DNA of 64,000 nucleotides from Candidatus Chloroheliaceae bacterium (lineage in GTDB: Bacteria; Chloroflexota; Chloroflexia; Chloroheliales; Chloroheliaceae): contig JACAUC010000001.1 of the NCBI GenBank assembly GCA_013390945.1, forward strand, positions 23,253-87,252, in the 5' to 3' direction. The position numbers were made by a program, and so were the translations under genes. This document shows positions 16,641 through 27,000 of the stretch, piece after piece (the first letter of the stretch is position 1; each line of letters starts with the position of its first letter). Below the pieces are notes generated by a model. It was not told the DNA's origin. It saw only the letters and a program-made list of their open reading frames with translations, and did not search any database.

Positions 16641-18275
16641 CTAGTAGTCCATGCCGCCGCCGGGCATACCACCACCGGAACCTGAAGATTTCTCTTCTGG
16701 CAAATCGGTGACGAGTGCCTCGGTGGTAAGGATCATACCAGCAACCGAACCAGCATTTTCTACTGCGCTGCGGGTTACTTTGACGGCTTCGATGATACCG
16801 GCCTCGACCATGTCCACATAGTCACCTTTGATTACATCGTAGCCCACGTTGGTCTTGCCTTCGCTCTCGTAGCGTAACACGTTTTGGTAAACTACGCTAC
16901 CATCTTGTCCCGCGTTGGCCGCAATTTGGCGAATCGGCTCTTGTAAGGCGCGGCGCAGGATGTTCACGCCAGTGGCGATGTCGCCTTCGGACTTTACTGA
17001 ATCCAGAGCCGAAATCGCGTTCAAAAGGGCGATACCACCACCAGGTACGAAACCTTCTTCAACGGCGGCACGGGTGGCACTTAGCGCATCTTCCACACGG
17101 TGCTTCTTCTCTTTTAGTTCGGTCTCAGTCGCAGCACCTACCCGGATAACCGCTACACCACCGGCCAATTTCGCCAACCGCTCTTGAAGCTTCTCGCGGT
17201 CAAAATCGCTAGTAGTAGTCTCAATCTGAAGACGGATTTGATCTACACGAGATTTAATCGCCTTCTCGTCGCCTCGGCCTTCGATAATGGTGGTGTTGTC
17301 TTTGTCACTCACCACACGGCGGGCGCGGCCCAAATCTTGTACCGTACCACTATCGAGCTTGCGACCAATTTCTTCACTGATGACCTGACCACCAGTTAGG
17401 ATAGCGATGTCGCGCAACATCTCCTTGCGGCGATCTCCAAAGCCGGGAGCTTTTACTGCCAAGACATTGAGCGTACCACGTAGCTTGTTAACCACTAAGG
17501 TAGCCAGTGCCTCACCATCTACATCCTCGGCGATAATGACAAAATTCTTGGTTACGGCTAGAGCCTTCTCCAATACGGGCAAAATATCGCTAATAGCCGA
17601 AATCTTCTTGTCGGTAATCAGGATCAGCGGGTCTTCTAGGACGGCTTCCATACGCTCGGTGTTGGTGACAAAGTAGGAGCTAATGTAACCACGATCAATC
17701 TGCATACCCTCGGTATACTCTTTTTCGTACTCACGGCCCCGGCCTTCTTCTACGGTGATGACACCGTCTTTGCCGACCTTTTCCATCACCTCGGCAATCA
17801 AATCGCCGATTTCCTGATCTGCTGCCGAAATGCTGGCAACTTGGGCAATTTGGTCTTTGGTGCTAACTTCGGTGGACTGAGCCTTTAGTGCTTCGACTAC
17901 TGCGGCTACGCCCAGATCAATTCCCCGCTTTAGCAGCATAGGGTTGGCTCCGGCGGCGACGTTGCGAAGGCCTTCGTGTACGATAGCTTGCGCTAGTACG
18001 GTGGCGGTAGTAGTACCATCACCAGCGATGTCGTTGGTCTTGGTAGCGGCTTCTTTCAAAAGCTGTGCGCCCATATTCTCAAAGGGGTCTTTGAGTTCGA
18101 TCTCTTTGGCAACGGTTACACCATCATGGGTAACAGTCGGTGCGCCGAATTTCTTATCGAGGGCCACGTTGCGACCTTTAGGGCCGAGGGTGGTCTTTAC
18201 CGCATTTGCCAAAATATCTACGCCACGCTTCAGCGATTGACGTGCCTCATCAGCGGTTTGAAGCTGTTTAGCCAT
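16641..18275 (-). CDS. groEL: Chaperonin GroEL (Hsp60)
   Basis: A 544-residue protein of the usual length. It forms the double seven-membered ring that folds proteins with GroES and ATP. Diagnostic stretches are [17 protein letters not shown], the [14 protein letters not shown] nucleotide motif, [14 protein letters not shown], the [15 protein letters not shown] family signature, and a C-terminal [13 protein letters not shown] tail that matches the GGM repeat of the folding chamber. It is the second gene of groES-groEL, 86 bases after groES, and ends at a clear terminator. Regulation is through CIRCE upstream of groES. Confidence 0.98.
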   Translation of the reverse strand: MAKQLQTADEARQSLKRGVDILANAVKTTLGPKGRNVALDKKFGAPTVTHDGVTVAKEIELKDPFENMGAQLLKEAATKTNDIAGDGTTTATVLAQAIVHEGLRNVAAGANPMLLKRGIDLGVAAVVEALKAQSTEVSTKDQIAQVASISAADQEIGDLIAEVMEKVGKDGVITVEEGRGREYEKEYTEGMQIDRGYISSYFVTNTERMEAVLEDPLILITDKKISAISDILPVLEKALAVTKNFVIIAEDVDGEALATLVVNKLRGTLNVLAVKAPGFGDRRKEMLRDIAILTGGQVISEEIGRKLDSGTVQDLGRARRVVSDKDNTTIIEGRGDEKAIKSRVDQIRLQIETTTSDFDREKLQERLAKLAGGVAVIRVGAATETELKEKKHRVEDALSATRAAVEEGFVPGGGIALLNAISALDSVKSEGDIATGVNILRRALQEPIRQIAANAGQDGSVVYQNVLRYESEGKTNVGYDVIKGDYVDMVEAGIIEAVKVTRSAVENAGSVAGMILTTEALVTDLPEEKSSGSGGGMPGGGMDY

Positions 18276-18361
18276 TTTTTCTTATATCTCCTCTTAGATA
18301 ATTAATTACTTCTGTTTCTCTGGATTCTGATCGAACAGTCACTCTCAAAGGTAAGAAAGGA

Positions 18362-18655
18362 CTAACCTTCAACAATCGCTAAGACATCTTTCTCGCTTAG
18401 GATTAAGAGTTCTTCGCCGTCTACTTTAAACTCGGTACCGGCATACTTGGCATACAGCACTTTAAGCCCTTCTTTAAGCTCTAGTGGGATGCGCTCGCCC
18501 TTTTCGGTCAGTCTACCACTACCAACGGCGAGAATGGTGCCTTCCTGCGGCTTCTCTTTGGCTGTATCCGGTAACACGATACCACTCTTGGTCACTTCTT
18601 CTTTCGGGGTTGGTTTAATTACGACCCGATCACCCAACGGTTTGAGACTTGCCAT
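18362..18655 (-). CDS. groES: Co-chaperonin GroES (Hsp10)
   Basis: 97 residues from the ATG at 18655, preceded by AAGGACG. The frame extends to 18688 but the normal GroES N-terminus is [12 protein letters not shown]. The mobile loop ([21 protein letters not shown]), roof and [24 protein letters not shown] end are all standard. It caps the GroEL ring. It is the first gene of the operon and follows a perfect CIRCE operator. Confidence 0.97.
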   Translation of the reverse strand: MASLKPLGDRVVIKPTPKEEVTKSGIVLPDTAKEKPQEGTILAVGSGRLTEKGERIPLELKEGLKVLYAKYAGTEFKVDGEELLILSEKDVLAIVEG

Positions 18656-18791
18656 TTGCGTCCTTAACCTCCTAAAATACATTTTCAATATTAATTGTTA
18701 GATCGCTGGCTTAGCACTAAAATCTGTTTAGTCCACCAAACGTCTAAACCTTACAGCACAAGAATTTTAACACTGGAGTTTCTTTGCTTTT

Positions 18792-18818
18792 AGCACTCGC
18801 TTAGGTTGAGTGCTAACC
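18792..18818. promoter_or_regulatory. CIRCE element (HrcA operator) of groESL
   Basis: Perfect match: TTAGCACTC, nine bases, GAGTGCTAA. This is the operator of the heat-shock repressor HrcA. It is 137 bases upstream of the groES start codon on the minus strand. Confidence 0.95.
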
Positions 18819-18950
18819 TCTAACATTTTGAAGTTTAGCGCAAAACCCCAGTAATAGCAAGATCATTCAGAGCGATTTAAAGCGATTTAACTCACGTAAG
18901 CTACCTCAAATTACCTTCAAAGCTCTTGTTTTCTCTCTTTTCCAACGATT

Positions 18951-18977
18951 TTAGCAATTGATAGAGGTGAGTGCTAA
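18951..18977. promoter_or_regulatory. Second, degenerate CIRCE-like site
   Basis: TTAGCAATT, nine bases, GAGTGCTAA: a perfect right half and a left half with two changes. It is closer to the ABC-transporter promoter than to groES, so HrcA might touch both units. Function inferred. Confidence 0.55.
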
Positions 18978-19110
18978 TGGTCTCTATCTTAATTGATTAG
19001 CTATTTGTAGTATACTGTGCTATACTAAATTGCCCGGCGGAGAACTTTCAAGGGAAGCAGATTCGGAAAGCCGCAAGGGGTTTTTAGGTACAAGAATAAA
19101 GAGGGAGTTT

Positions 19111-20088
19111 ATGTTACAAAGGGATGAACGGGTAGACATTCAAACTTCGGTTAAGGTTGAACAGGACGAGATAATTGTAGCGCGTGGTCTACGTAAGAGC
19201 TATAAAGATTTTGAGGCGGTCAAGGGCATTGATTTTACCGTACACCGACAGGAGTGTTTTGGGATTCTTGGGCCGAACGGGGCTGGAAAGAGTACCACAA
19301 TCAAGATGTTACACTGCTTCTCACCGCTTACGGCAGGTCGCCTCGTAGTATTGGGACATTCGGTAACGGGCGACATTCGGCGGATTAAGGCTCAATTGGG
19401 GGTAGTTTCGCAGGATGATAACCTTGATTCCGACTTGAATGTTATTCAAAACTTGTTGGTTTATGCCCGTTATTTTGGGATAAACCGGGCTGAAGCGCAC
19501 CGACGGGCCGAGGAAGCCCTCGAACTCTTTCACCTAACCGAAAAGCGTCACCATCAGATTGAGGAGCTATCGGGCGGGATGAAACGGCGCTTGGTGATTG
19601 CGCGGGCCTTAATCAACAAGCCCCGCTTGATTATCTTGGATGAGCCAACTACCGGGCTTGATCCGGCGGCGAGGCAATTAGTTTGGCAGAAGTTACGCTA
19701 CCTCCGCGATAGTGGCGTAACGTTGGTACTAACCACGCACTACATGGAGGAAGCGGCCCAACTGTGTGACCGACTGGTAATTATGAACGAGGGACGGATT
19801 TTGGCTGAAGGCATACCGACGGAATTGGTACGACAACTGGTGGGCTACGAAGTGATTGAGCTACGGATAAAGCCAGAGGAGAGCCAAATGACGCTAAAGT
19901 TGATCGAAGGCAGGCCGATTTCCCATGAAATAGCGGGAGATACGCTCTATCTCTTTGGTCAAGAACCATCCGCTTTTCATACGCTTCAATTGCCAGAGGT
20001 CAATTATCGGCTCCAACGCCGAGCCAGCTTGGAAGATCTCTTTATCAAATTAACCGGGCGTGGTCTTAATGAGAGTCAGAACGAGTAG
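19111..20088 (+). CDS. ABC-2 type exporter, ATP-binding protein (DrrA/NodI/YhhJ class)
   Basis: 325 residues from the ATG at 19111 (GGGAG site); the frame is open to 19030 from a TTG that lacks one. Walker A is GPNGAGKST, the signature is EELSGGMKRRLVIARAL, Walker B LIILDEPTTGLDP, and the switch His is in LTTHYMEEA. It drives export through the membrane subunit encoded 9 bases downstream. The C-terminal ~80 residues are the usual regulatory extension of DrrA-type ATPases. The substrate cannot be told; this class exports antibiotics, lipids or polysaccharides. A CIRCE-like site lies upstream. Confidence 0.93.
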   Translation: MLQRDERVDIQTSVKVEQDEIIVARGLRKSYKDFEAVKGIDFTVHRQECFGILGPNGAGKSTTIKMLHCFSPLTAGRLVVLGHSVTGDIRRIKAQLGVVSQDDNLDSDLNVIQNLLVYARYFGINRAEAHRRAEEALELFHLTEKRHHQIEELSGGMKRRLVIARALINKPRLIILDEPTTGLDPAARQLVWQKLRYLRDSGVTLVLTTHYMEEAAQLCDRLVIMNEGRILAEGIPTELVRQLVGYEVIELRIKPEESQMTLKLIEGRPISHEIAGDTLYLFGQEPSAFHTLQLPEVNYRLQRRASLEDLFIKLTGRGLNESQNE

Positions 20089-20097
20089 GAAGAATTT

Positions 20098-20934
20098 ATG
20101 GACGATAATTATTTTTTGCAGTCGAACTATCTTGAAGCCAAGCCGCAAAGGTGGCGGCTAACGTTGCCAACTCCCTTCACTTGGGGTACTTACCGGGTCT
20201 GGCAACGCAACCGGGATGCCTTTTTACGGCGCTGGAAAACCGAACTATGGCCGCCCTTTGTCGAGACCATAATGACGCTGTTGGCGTTTGGATTTGGGAT
20301 AGGGGTTTACATTCAGGGGCAAGTGGAGGGGATGAGCTATCTACAGTTTATCGCCCCTGGCTTGATAATGAGTTCGGTGCTTTTTACGGCTACATTTGAG
20401 TGTATGTTTGGTACTTACATTCGGATGAAGATTGAAAAGATGTTTGACGCAACCCTTGCTACTCCAATTACCCTCGAAGAGGTGGTCAGTGGCGAGATTA
20501 CGTGGGCGGCTACGAGGGCGACGTTTACCGGAAGCTGTGTGTTGTTGGTCTTGGCTCCGCTCAATCTACTGCCGAATTGGTGGGTGGTACTATTGCCGTT
20601 GCTGGGTCTTATCACTGGCTTTATGATGGCAAGTCTCGCCATAATTGTCACTAGTCTAGTGCCTAGCATCAATGCCTTCAACTATTTTATCACTTTGGGG
20701 GTAGTACCAATGCAATTATTTAGCGATGTCTTTTTTTCGGTCTCGCAAATACCGGAAAACCTGCGCTGGCTGGTCTACTTTTCGCCCCTCTATCCCGCGA
20801 CACGATTGGCCCGTGCCATTTTTGTTGGGCAGATGGGGCCGGAGTTGTTGGGCTATCTCCTCTGGATTAGTCTACTTTCGCTGGTCTTTTATAGCTTGGC
20901 TCTTCGCCTGATGCGCCACAGGCTGATAAAATAG
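20098..20934 (+). CDS. ABC-2 type exporter, membrane subunit (DrrB/NodJ class)
   Basis: 278 residues with six hydrophobic segments (for example TIMTLLAFGFGIGVYI, QFIAPGLIMSSVLFTATFE, LPLLGLITGFMMASLAIIV, LLWISLLSLVFYSLAL). The GLIMSSVLFTATFECMFGTY stretch and PLYPATRLARAIFVG near the end are conserved in ABC-2 permeases next to NodI/DrrA ATPases. It pairs with the upstream ATPase. Start is the ATG nine bases after the ATPase stop, with GGAAG. Confidence 0.9.
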   Translation: MDDNYFLQSNYLEAKPQRWRLTLPTPFTWGTYRVWQRNRDAFLRRWKTELWPPFVETIMTLLAFGFGIGVYIQGQVEGMSYLQFIAPGLIMSSVLFTATFECMFGTYIRMKIEKMFDATLATPITLEEVVSGEITWAATRATFTGSCVLLVLAPLNLLPNWWVVLLPLLGLITGFMMASLAIIVTSLVPSINAFNYFITLGVVPMQLFSDVFFSVSQIPENLRWLVYFSPLYPATRLARAIFVGQMGPELLGYLLWISLLSLVFYSLALRLMRHRLIK

Positions 20935-20953
20935 ATCAATGGGCCGCGCTATC

Positions 20954-21176
20954 CTAATTAGGCTGGGCAGGTAGCTCTATATTTGTGTATGGCTTCTGTT
21001 CCTCAGCTTCAAGCTCAAGGTAGGCCGCTTCCACATACTCCCGATCAAAGCGGTCTACCTTGAGGGATGACGCAAATCCACGCTCGTTATCCACCATTAG
21101 TGCATTTCCCGGCATCCGACGCGCTATGTTACGCTCGGTTCCTTCCAATGCACCATCCATCTCTGTCAGGTTTTGA
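20954..21176 (-). pseudogene. 3' fragment of a second herA-like gene
   Basis: The frame reads MDGALEGTERNIARRMPGN and VDRFDREYVEAAYLELEAE, nearly identical at DNA level to the last ~200 bases of the herA-like gene at 11298-13091, but inverted. Homology starts abruptly at about 21176 (TCAAAACCTGACAGA) and runs through the natural C-terminus PYTNIELPAQPN. There is no Walker A or B. It is a broken duplicate that preserves the original herA end. Confidence 0.8.
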
Positions 21177-21301
21177 TTTTTTCTGGTTTGGTATTACAAC
21201 CCCTAAAGGCGGTGATTAAGGGGGTTTTGTACACTGCACAGGCTCAGTATAGATTAGTCTGAGAAATAGCTTATGTGAATGAACCTTCAAAATACCTATT
21301 T
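21177..21301. terminator. Hairpin downstream of the herA fragment
   Basis: AACCCCTAAAGG and AAGGGGGTTTTG around 21198-21227 form a stem ending in TTTTG on the plus strand, a possible terminator for the ABC genes. Nothing else is recognised here. Confidence 0.35.
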
Positions 21302-21979
21302 TTATTCCTCCAGCTTCACTTTGACTTCGGCGAGCAGATCAAGTCGGTTGCCAATATAATCCAAGTTAAAAGTAACATTATTTCGGGTGGGTAAGCTATC
21401 TGCCGGGTAGTTTACGCTAACCACATAATGTTCGCAGTTTTCCAGCAACCACTCACGCCATAAATAAGGGCTACCAGTCATTATTTCGGTGACAAACCCG
21501 GCTAAAGCGGCACCATGTCCTACCACTGCTACCGTTTGGTGTACCCCAGCTTCCGTTTGAATGATCTCCCACAATACCCTAGCGACGCGGGTATGGAAGA
21601 AGCGGCGAGTTTCGCCATCGGGCCAGCTAAACTCAGGGTCGTCCAAACGCCAAGCATGGAAGAGTTCGGGATAGTAATCCTTGATTTGGGTCAGAGGCAG
21701 ACCCTCCATCTCTCCAAAATTCTGTTCTTTCAAGTCCTCTTTTACAAGTGGGGTTAACCCGGTCGCTTGAGCCAGTGCCTCGGCGGTTTGCCTAGCCCGA
21801 CGCAAAGAGCTGACGTAAATCTGTTCGACTTTGTAGGTTTCCAGAATCTTGTCAGCCGCCGCCCTAGCCTGTTCGTAGCCCCTTTCGTTTAATTCAGGGT
21901 CGCCCCAACCTGTCAGGCGCATCCCGCTATTATGATCGGTCTCGCCGTGCCGCAACAAAACTAAAATTAATTTATTCAT
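21302..21979 (-). CDS. Histidine phosphatase superfamily protein (phosphoglycerate-mutase-like)
   Basis: 225 residues. The catalytic RHG motif is LLRHGETDHN near residues 9-18, the second conserved block is YVSSLRRARQTAEALA, and the distal catalytic His is in VVGHGAALAGF near residue 150. These features define the branch-1 histidine phosphatases, which include cofactor-dependent phosphoglycerate mutases, CobC and broad-specificity phosphatases. The insertion pattern and the LTGWGDPELNERG stretch fit a small-molecule phosphatase; the exact substrate is not apparent. It lies 42 bases downstream of argJ on the same strand and may be in its operon. Confidence 0.88.
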   Translation of the reverse strand: MNKLILVLLRHGETDHNSGMRLTGWGDPELNERGYEQARAAADKILETYKVEQIYVSSLRRARQTAEALAQATGLTPLVKEDLKEQNFGEMEGLPLTQIKDYYPELFHAWRLDDPEFSWPDGETRRFFHTRVARVLWEIIQTEAGVHQTVAVVGHGAALAGFVTEIMTGSPYLWREWLLENCEHYVVSVNYPADSLPTRNNVTFNLDYIGNRLDLLAEVKVKLEE

Positions 21980-22021
21980 TTAGGTAAAAGCCTTCTTGAG
22001 TCTATTAGCTGTGCTACTCTA

Positions 22022-23275
22022 TTAAGTTTCATACTCACTATTGATAACCACATACTCTTGGGTTAGGTCACAGCCCCAAGCCAGTGCATCATCCTCGCCA
22101 GCGTGTAGATCGAGTGTGATATAGACGGTTGGGCCTTTGAGGGCTTCCTGAGCCTCGGCTTTTTCAAAAGGTTGGGGTACACCGGCTAACATCAGCGGAA
22201 TTTCACCAAAGTAAATATCAACCTTTTCGGGTGCAAATTTTGCCCCACTACGTCCTGCTGCCGCAATCACCCGGCCCCAATTCGGGTCACTGCCAAAGAT
22301 AGCCGCTTTGGTCAGGTTACTCCCTGCGGCAGTCCGGGCTACTAGATGAGCCTCTTCCTTAGAAGCTGCCCCGCGTACCCAAATTTCGATCAGTTTAGTA
22401 GCCCCCTCGCCATCGCGAGCGATCTCTTTAGCCAGATAAACCATCACCGCTCTCAAAGCTTCTTTGAACTTGAGTTCATCTTCGGCGGAGGCCGCTTGAC
22501 CTAGCGTGGGATTACCCGCCAAACCGTTTGCCAAGGCCAATACCGAATCGTTGGTACTAGTATCGCCGTCTACCGTGATAGCATTAAAACTCTCCTGTAC
22601 CAGTTCGCGAATGATAGCTTGCAAAAACTCCGGGGTAGCCGCCGCATCAGTGGTGAGGTAGCAGAGCATAGTTGCCATATTGGGATGGATCATACCTGCT
22701 CCCTTGCACATCCCCCCGATAAGAACCTGCTTCCCACCCAACTGAAGACGAGCCACGCAGCGTTTAGGTCGGGTATCAGTAGTCATAATACAAAAAGAAG
22801 CGGTCAACCCTGCCGTCTCACCCTCGACTAACTCCAGTGCTGCCACGCCTTGCTGGATCTTGTGCATCGGCAATAAGTGACCAATCACCCCGGTAGAAGT
22901 GACTAATACTAGTTCAGGTGACAGGCCGAGTTTATCTGCGGTCAGTGTCGCCATTTCACGAGTATCCGCCAAACCTTGCGCCCCGGTACAGGCGTTGGCA
23001 ATTCCGGCGTTATAGATCACCGCTTGGGCCTGACCACGCTGCACGACTGCTTCATCCCATAATACGGGTGCAGCCCGCACTAGATTGGTGGTAAAGACCC
23101 CGGCTACCGACGCTGGTACACTGGAGACCAATATGCCCAAGTCAAGCTTACCCTCGCCATAAGTTTTCAGACCACAATAGACCGCCCCGGCTATAAAACC
23201 TTGGGGTAGACATACCCCGGCGGGATGACCCGGCAGAAAATCAAAATCCGCTGAATAAACAGGTTCTTTCCTCAT
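22022..23275 (-). CDS. argJ: Bifunctional glutamate N-acetyltransferase / amino-acid acetyltransferase ArgJ
   Basis: 417 residues, normal length. ArgJ moves the acetyl group from N-acetylornithine to glutamate and can also acetylate glutamate with acetyl-CoA, closing the arginine cycle. The self-cleavage site is MIHPNMATMLCYLTTDA near residue 200, where the Thr after MA becomes the nucleophile of the beta chain. Also visible are SVPASVAGVFTTN, VLVTSTGVIG, TVDGDTSTND and the end GCDLTQEYVVINSEY. No other arginine gene is adjacent in this window. Confidence 0.95.
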   Translation of the reverse strand: MRKEPVYSADFDFLPGHPAGVCLPQGFIAGAVYCGLKTYGEGKLDLGILVSSVPASVAGVFTTNLVRAAPVLWDEAVVQRGQAQAVIYNAGIANACTGAQGLADTREMATLTADKLGLSPELVLVTSTGVIGHLLPMHKIQQGVAALELVEGETAGLTASFCIMTTDTRPKRCVARLQLGGKQVLIGGMCKGAGMIHPNMATMLCYLTTDAAATPEFLQAIIRELVQESFNAITVDGDTSTNDSVLALANGLAGNPTLGQAASAEDELKFKEALRAVMVYLAKEIARDGEGATKLIEIWVRGAASKEEAHLVARTAAGSNLTKAAIFGSDPNWGRVIAAAGRSGAKFAPEKVDIYFGEIPLMLAGVPQPFEKAEAQEALKGPTVYITLDLHAGEDDALAWGCDLTQEYVVINSEYET

Positions 23276-23298
23276 CGTCCTCTCTTTCTCATTTTAAA

Positions 23299-23901
23299 TT
23301 ATCGGTGGTTCTCTTCTAACTGAACCCGCACTTGATTGATTTGCTCCGATTTAAGCACAATCACCGTTCCAAAACCCTCATTTGTCACCTTAGCCAAAAG
23401 TTCCCGGAATAGCTCAAATTGCAAGGCCACTACTTCGCGACCAACCGGAGGCGGATCAATCCGAGCAGCATCACGGGCAGCACAAACCTCTTCGGAAACA
23501 TCAAAGACCAAAAGCAGGGTAGGGTAGGAATAATAGTGGGCTAGATGCAACAGGCTCTGCCGGGCAAATTCTTGCAAGGCAGTACTATCAATAATGGTAG
23601 TGCAACCTAGTGCCATCCGCAACCGAGCAATGTGATTTACTAGCTCAAACGCCTCTCTATTTACGGTTTGGCTACGCATATCATCGCAAACTAACGCCCG
23701 ACAACGGTCACTGGAAACCACGTAAGTCTCAGGAAAGTGCTGAGCTGCAAAGCTACTTTTGCCGCTGCCGCTTGCTCCGCACAAAATTACCATAATTGAG
23801 CGGGGCAAATGCAAGATGTTATTCTGATCTAAATAGGGGCTTTTTTCCTTCAAAATCCGCTTTACATTCTCCAATTTCTGTTTAAAATAGATCTCAAGCA
23901 A
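23299..23901 (-). CDS. Polynucleotide-kinase-like P-loop protein
   Basis: 200 residues. Walker A is GASGSGKSSF near residue 38, then VVSSDRCRALVCDD (the Asp of Pnkp-type kinases), VNHIARLRMALGCTTIIDST (Walker B analogue) and ARDAARIDPPPVG (lid arginines). This arrangement fits the bacterial polynucleotide kinase / zeta-like kinase AAA_33 group. Substrate unknown; relatives phosphorylate 5'-OH RNA or small molecules. It is 24 bases upstream of argJ on the same strand, probably in the same operon. Confidence 0.75.
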   Translation of the reverse strand: MLEIYFKQKLENVKRILKEKSPYLDQNNILHLPRSIMVILCGASGSGKSSFAAQHFPETYVVSSDRCRALVCDDMRSQTVNREAFELVNHIARLRMALGCTTIIDSTALQEFARQSLLHLAHYYSYPTLLLVFDVSEEVCAARDAARIDPPPVGREVVALQFELFRELLAKVTNEGFGTVIVLKSEQINQVRVQLEENHR

Positions 23902-24088
23902 GAACTATTATATACCGCTTCTACCGATTTTCAAAGGTGCTGGCGCGAGAATAAGGGATCCGTTTTTTGTAAGGGCAAAACGTTGGAGTTTAAAACTCTC
24001 GTTTTGTAAATGTATACCATCTGTGTTAGACTTAGGTGGTATAGTGGCACTACTTTTAGACTTGAAAATAGAGATGTTGAGGAAACCT

Positions 24089-27000
24089 GTGGAGACAAGA
24101 ATTTATCTTGATTTCGATCTACAAATCGAATCATACTATCAAGGTTATCATGCCGAGGTCTTAAATTCCCCGGCAGGTCCGGCGGCGGGGGATTTTCGGC
24201 TGCCTTTTTCTCAACTTGAGTTGGAGGATATACTTCTTCAACTAGGGCAAACCTGTTATGTTGAGCCTGAAGGGTTGGTTGCCACCAAGGAATTTGGCTG
24301 GCAGCTTTTCAATGCCATCTTTAGTGGCGAAATTCAACGCTCCCTAAGCCTTAGTATAAATGAAGCTTATCGTCAAGGGGCAGGTTTACGGTTCCGCTTA
24401 TTCCTTGATAAAGCTCCCGAATTGGTAGATTTGCCTTGGGAGTATCTCTATTACCCTGCTTTCAACGATTTCTTGGGCCTCTTACAACAGGTTGCCCTAG
24501 TTCGCTATCTGAAAATGGACGAAGTTGTTTCATCTCTGTCGGTAGAACCCCCCCTTAGAGCATTAGTGCTAATTTCTAAACCAGACCAATATCCCCAATT
24601 TGAGGTGAAGAAGGAATGGGATGAATTGAATGAAGCCCTAAGTGAGTTACAACAAGCGGGCTTGTTGACGCTAGAACGGGTAGAAGAAGCTACCCTCGCC
24701 GGATTGCAAAAGCACTTACAAAAAAACGACTATCACATTTTTCATTATATCGGTCATGGTTACTATGACGTACTACTCAGAGATGGGGTGGTGGTGCTGG
24801 AAAATGCTGAAGGGCAGAGCCACCCGGTAAGTGGTCGGGAGTTAGGTCAAGTGTTGCACGAGCATAGTAGCTTGCGGTTGGCAATTTTGGATGCTTGCGA
24901 AGCGGCTCGTACTTCTCGCACGGATCCCTATGCGGCTACCGCTCAGAGTTTGGTGCAGCAAGGTCTCCCTGCCGTTATCTCAATGCAGTTTGAAATAGGT
25001 GATGCCGCCGAAGCGATCCAAGCCGAGGTACTTTATAGCGCGTTAGCCCATGGAGAGGGCGTAGATATAGCCTTGAGCAAGGCTCGGCAGTCTGTCTTTG
25101 CCAAAGGCAATGACGTAGAATGGGGTAGTTCAGTACTTTATCTGAGTAGTCCCAATGGACGACTCTTTGACCTGATGCCCCTAAATACCGAAAAACAGGT
25201 TGCCAATCTTTATCACAAGGCTTTGGTTGCTACCGAACAAGAAAAATGGGATACGGCAGTGGAGAGCCTACAAACACTCCTAAGACTTGATCCTAACCAA
25301 GTGGAGGCCCAAGAGAAGCTGAAGCAAATTCAGCAGCAACAAGAATTGGATAATTTGTACACTAGCGGTCAAAACCACTCTAAGGCAGGTCGGTGGGGCG
25401 ACGCCATAGCAGTTTTGCGGCAGGTGCAAGGCATTAGGAGTAATTATAAAGAGGTAGAGACGCTCCTAAATAGTTGTGAAATCGAGTATGAGCGCACCCG
25501 ATTCACCACACTTGAGCAAGAAGCTCAGCTCGCGCTTTATCGAGAAGAGTGGGATGTCGCTATAGAAAAGCTACAAAGCCTATTAACCCTAGATCCCAAC
25601 CAAGTTGAAATCGCTGAGCGGCTCCATCAGGCTCAATCGCATCAACAATTAACAAAACTATATGCCACTGGACAGCAATATTATGAGGAGTATCGCTGGT
25701 GCGAGGCTCTGGAAATCTTCAACCAAATTCAAGCAATTGATAGCAATTACCAGAACGTGCGAACGTTGAGCGGGGTGTGCGATGAGGAATGTAGGCGTAT
25801 AAAAATCACCACACTTCCCCAAGAGGCCCAAGCTGAGATTGATCGAGGAAATTGGACTGTTGCGGCCCAAAAGCTACAACAACTCCTCGAAATTGATCCC
25901 CTTCAGTATGAAGCACAAGACAAACTGAGCTATGTGCGTCAACAGCAAGAAGTAGGAAAGTTGTATCAAGCGGGCTATGATTCCTGCAAAGCAGAACGCT
26001 GGGAGGAAGCACTGGAATACCTCCAGCAGGTATACGACAAGGCGGGCAATTTTAGAAATGTGGAGGCCATTATTAGCAAGGTCAAAGCTAAAATTGCTGG
26101 AGCAATCGAAGAGCAGCCGCCTCAAATTACTTCGCTCTACGCCGAAGCCCAAGATGCAATTGAGCGGGAAAAATGGGCCGTTGCAATTGAAAAGTTCAAG
26201 ACTATTCTAAATCTTGATTCCTCCCAAATCCAAGCAGAGACCAAACTAAATCAGGCACGACGACAGCAGGAGTGGGCTACGCTTTATACCACCGGCTATG
26301 AATATTACACCGCCACACGCTGGCAAGAGGCTTTGAAATGCTTCCGACAATTGCAGAAAGTTGCCGATAATTATAAAGACGTGGCAACCTTGATTCCTGA
26401 AATCGAGACCAAGCTAGAAGAAACCATTATACCAACGAAGAGTTATCTTGATTTCGATTTAGAAATAGTGCCTGCCAACCAAGGCTATTCTCTTCAGGTC
26501 ATAAATGCCCCGGTCGAACCAGCCAGCAGTAATTTCCTAATCCCTTTTTCCCCGGTTGAACTGGAAAACCTGCTTTTTAACCTCGGACGTACTCGTTTTG
26601 TGACCAATCAGGAATTAGTTCCGACCAGAGAATTTGGCTGGAAACTCTTTAATGCGATTTTCAATGGGGAACTCCTGAGATGTCTTAGCAATAGTTTAAC
26701 CGAAGCTTATCGTCAAGGTGTAGGTTTACGCTTCCGCTTGATTCTTGGGAAAACACCTGAACTGGTGGATTTACCGTGGGAGTATCTCTACTACCCCGGC
26801 ATGGATAACTTTATGGGCCTTTTGCAAAAGACTACGCTAATACGCTACATCGAAGTAGCGGAACGAGCTAAGCACTTGTCAATTGAGCCACCTCTTAGGC
26901 TGTTGGTAATGATTTCCAGCCCAACGGATTACCCTAATTTTGATGTAGATTTAGAATGGATCAGGCTATACGAATCCCTAGCCGAAATACAGCAAGAGGG

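Larger units (their letters stand above)
18656..19110. other. Divergent regulatory region between groES and the ABC transporter
   Basis: No gene. It contains the perfect CIRCE at 18792-18818, an imperfect CIRCE at 18951-18977, and a TATACT-containing promoter near 19003-19025 for the rightward ABC genes. Confidence 0.6.
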
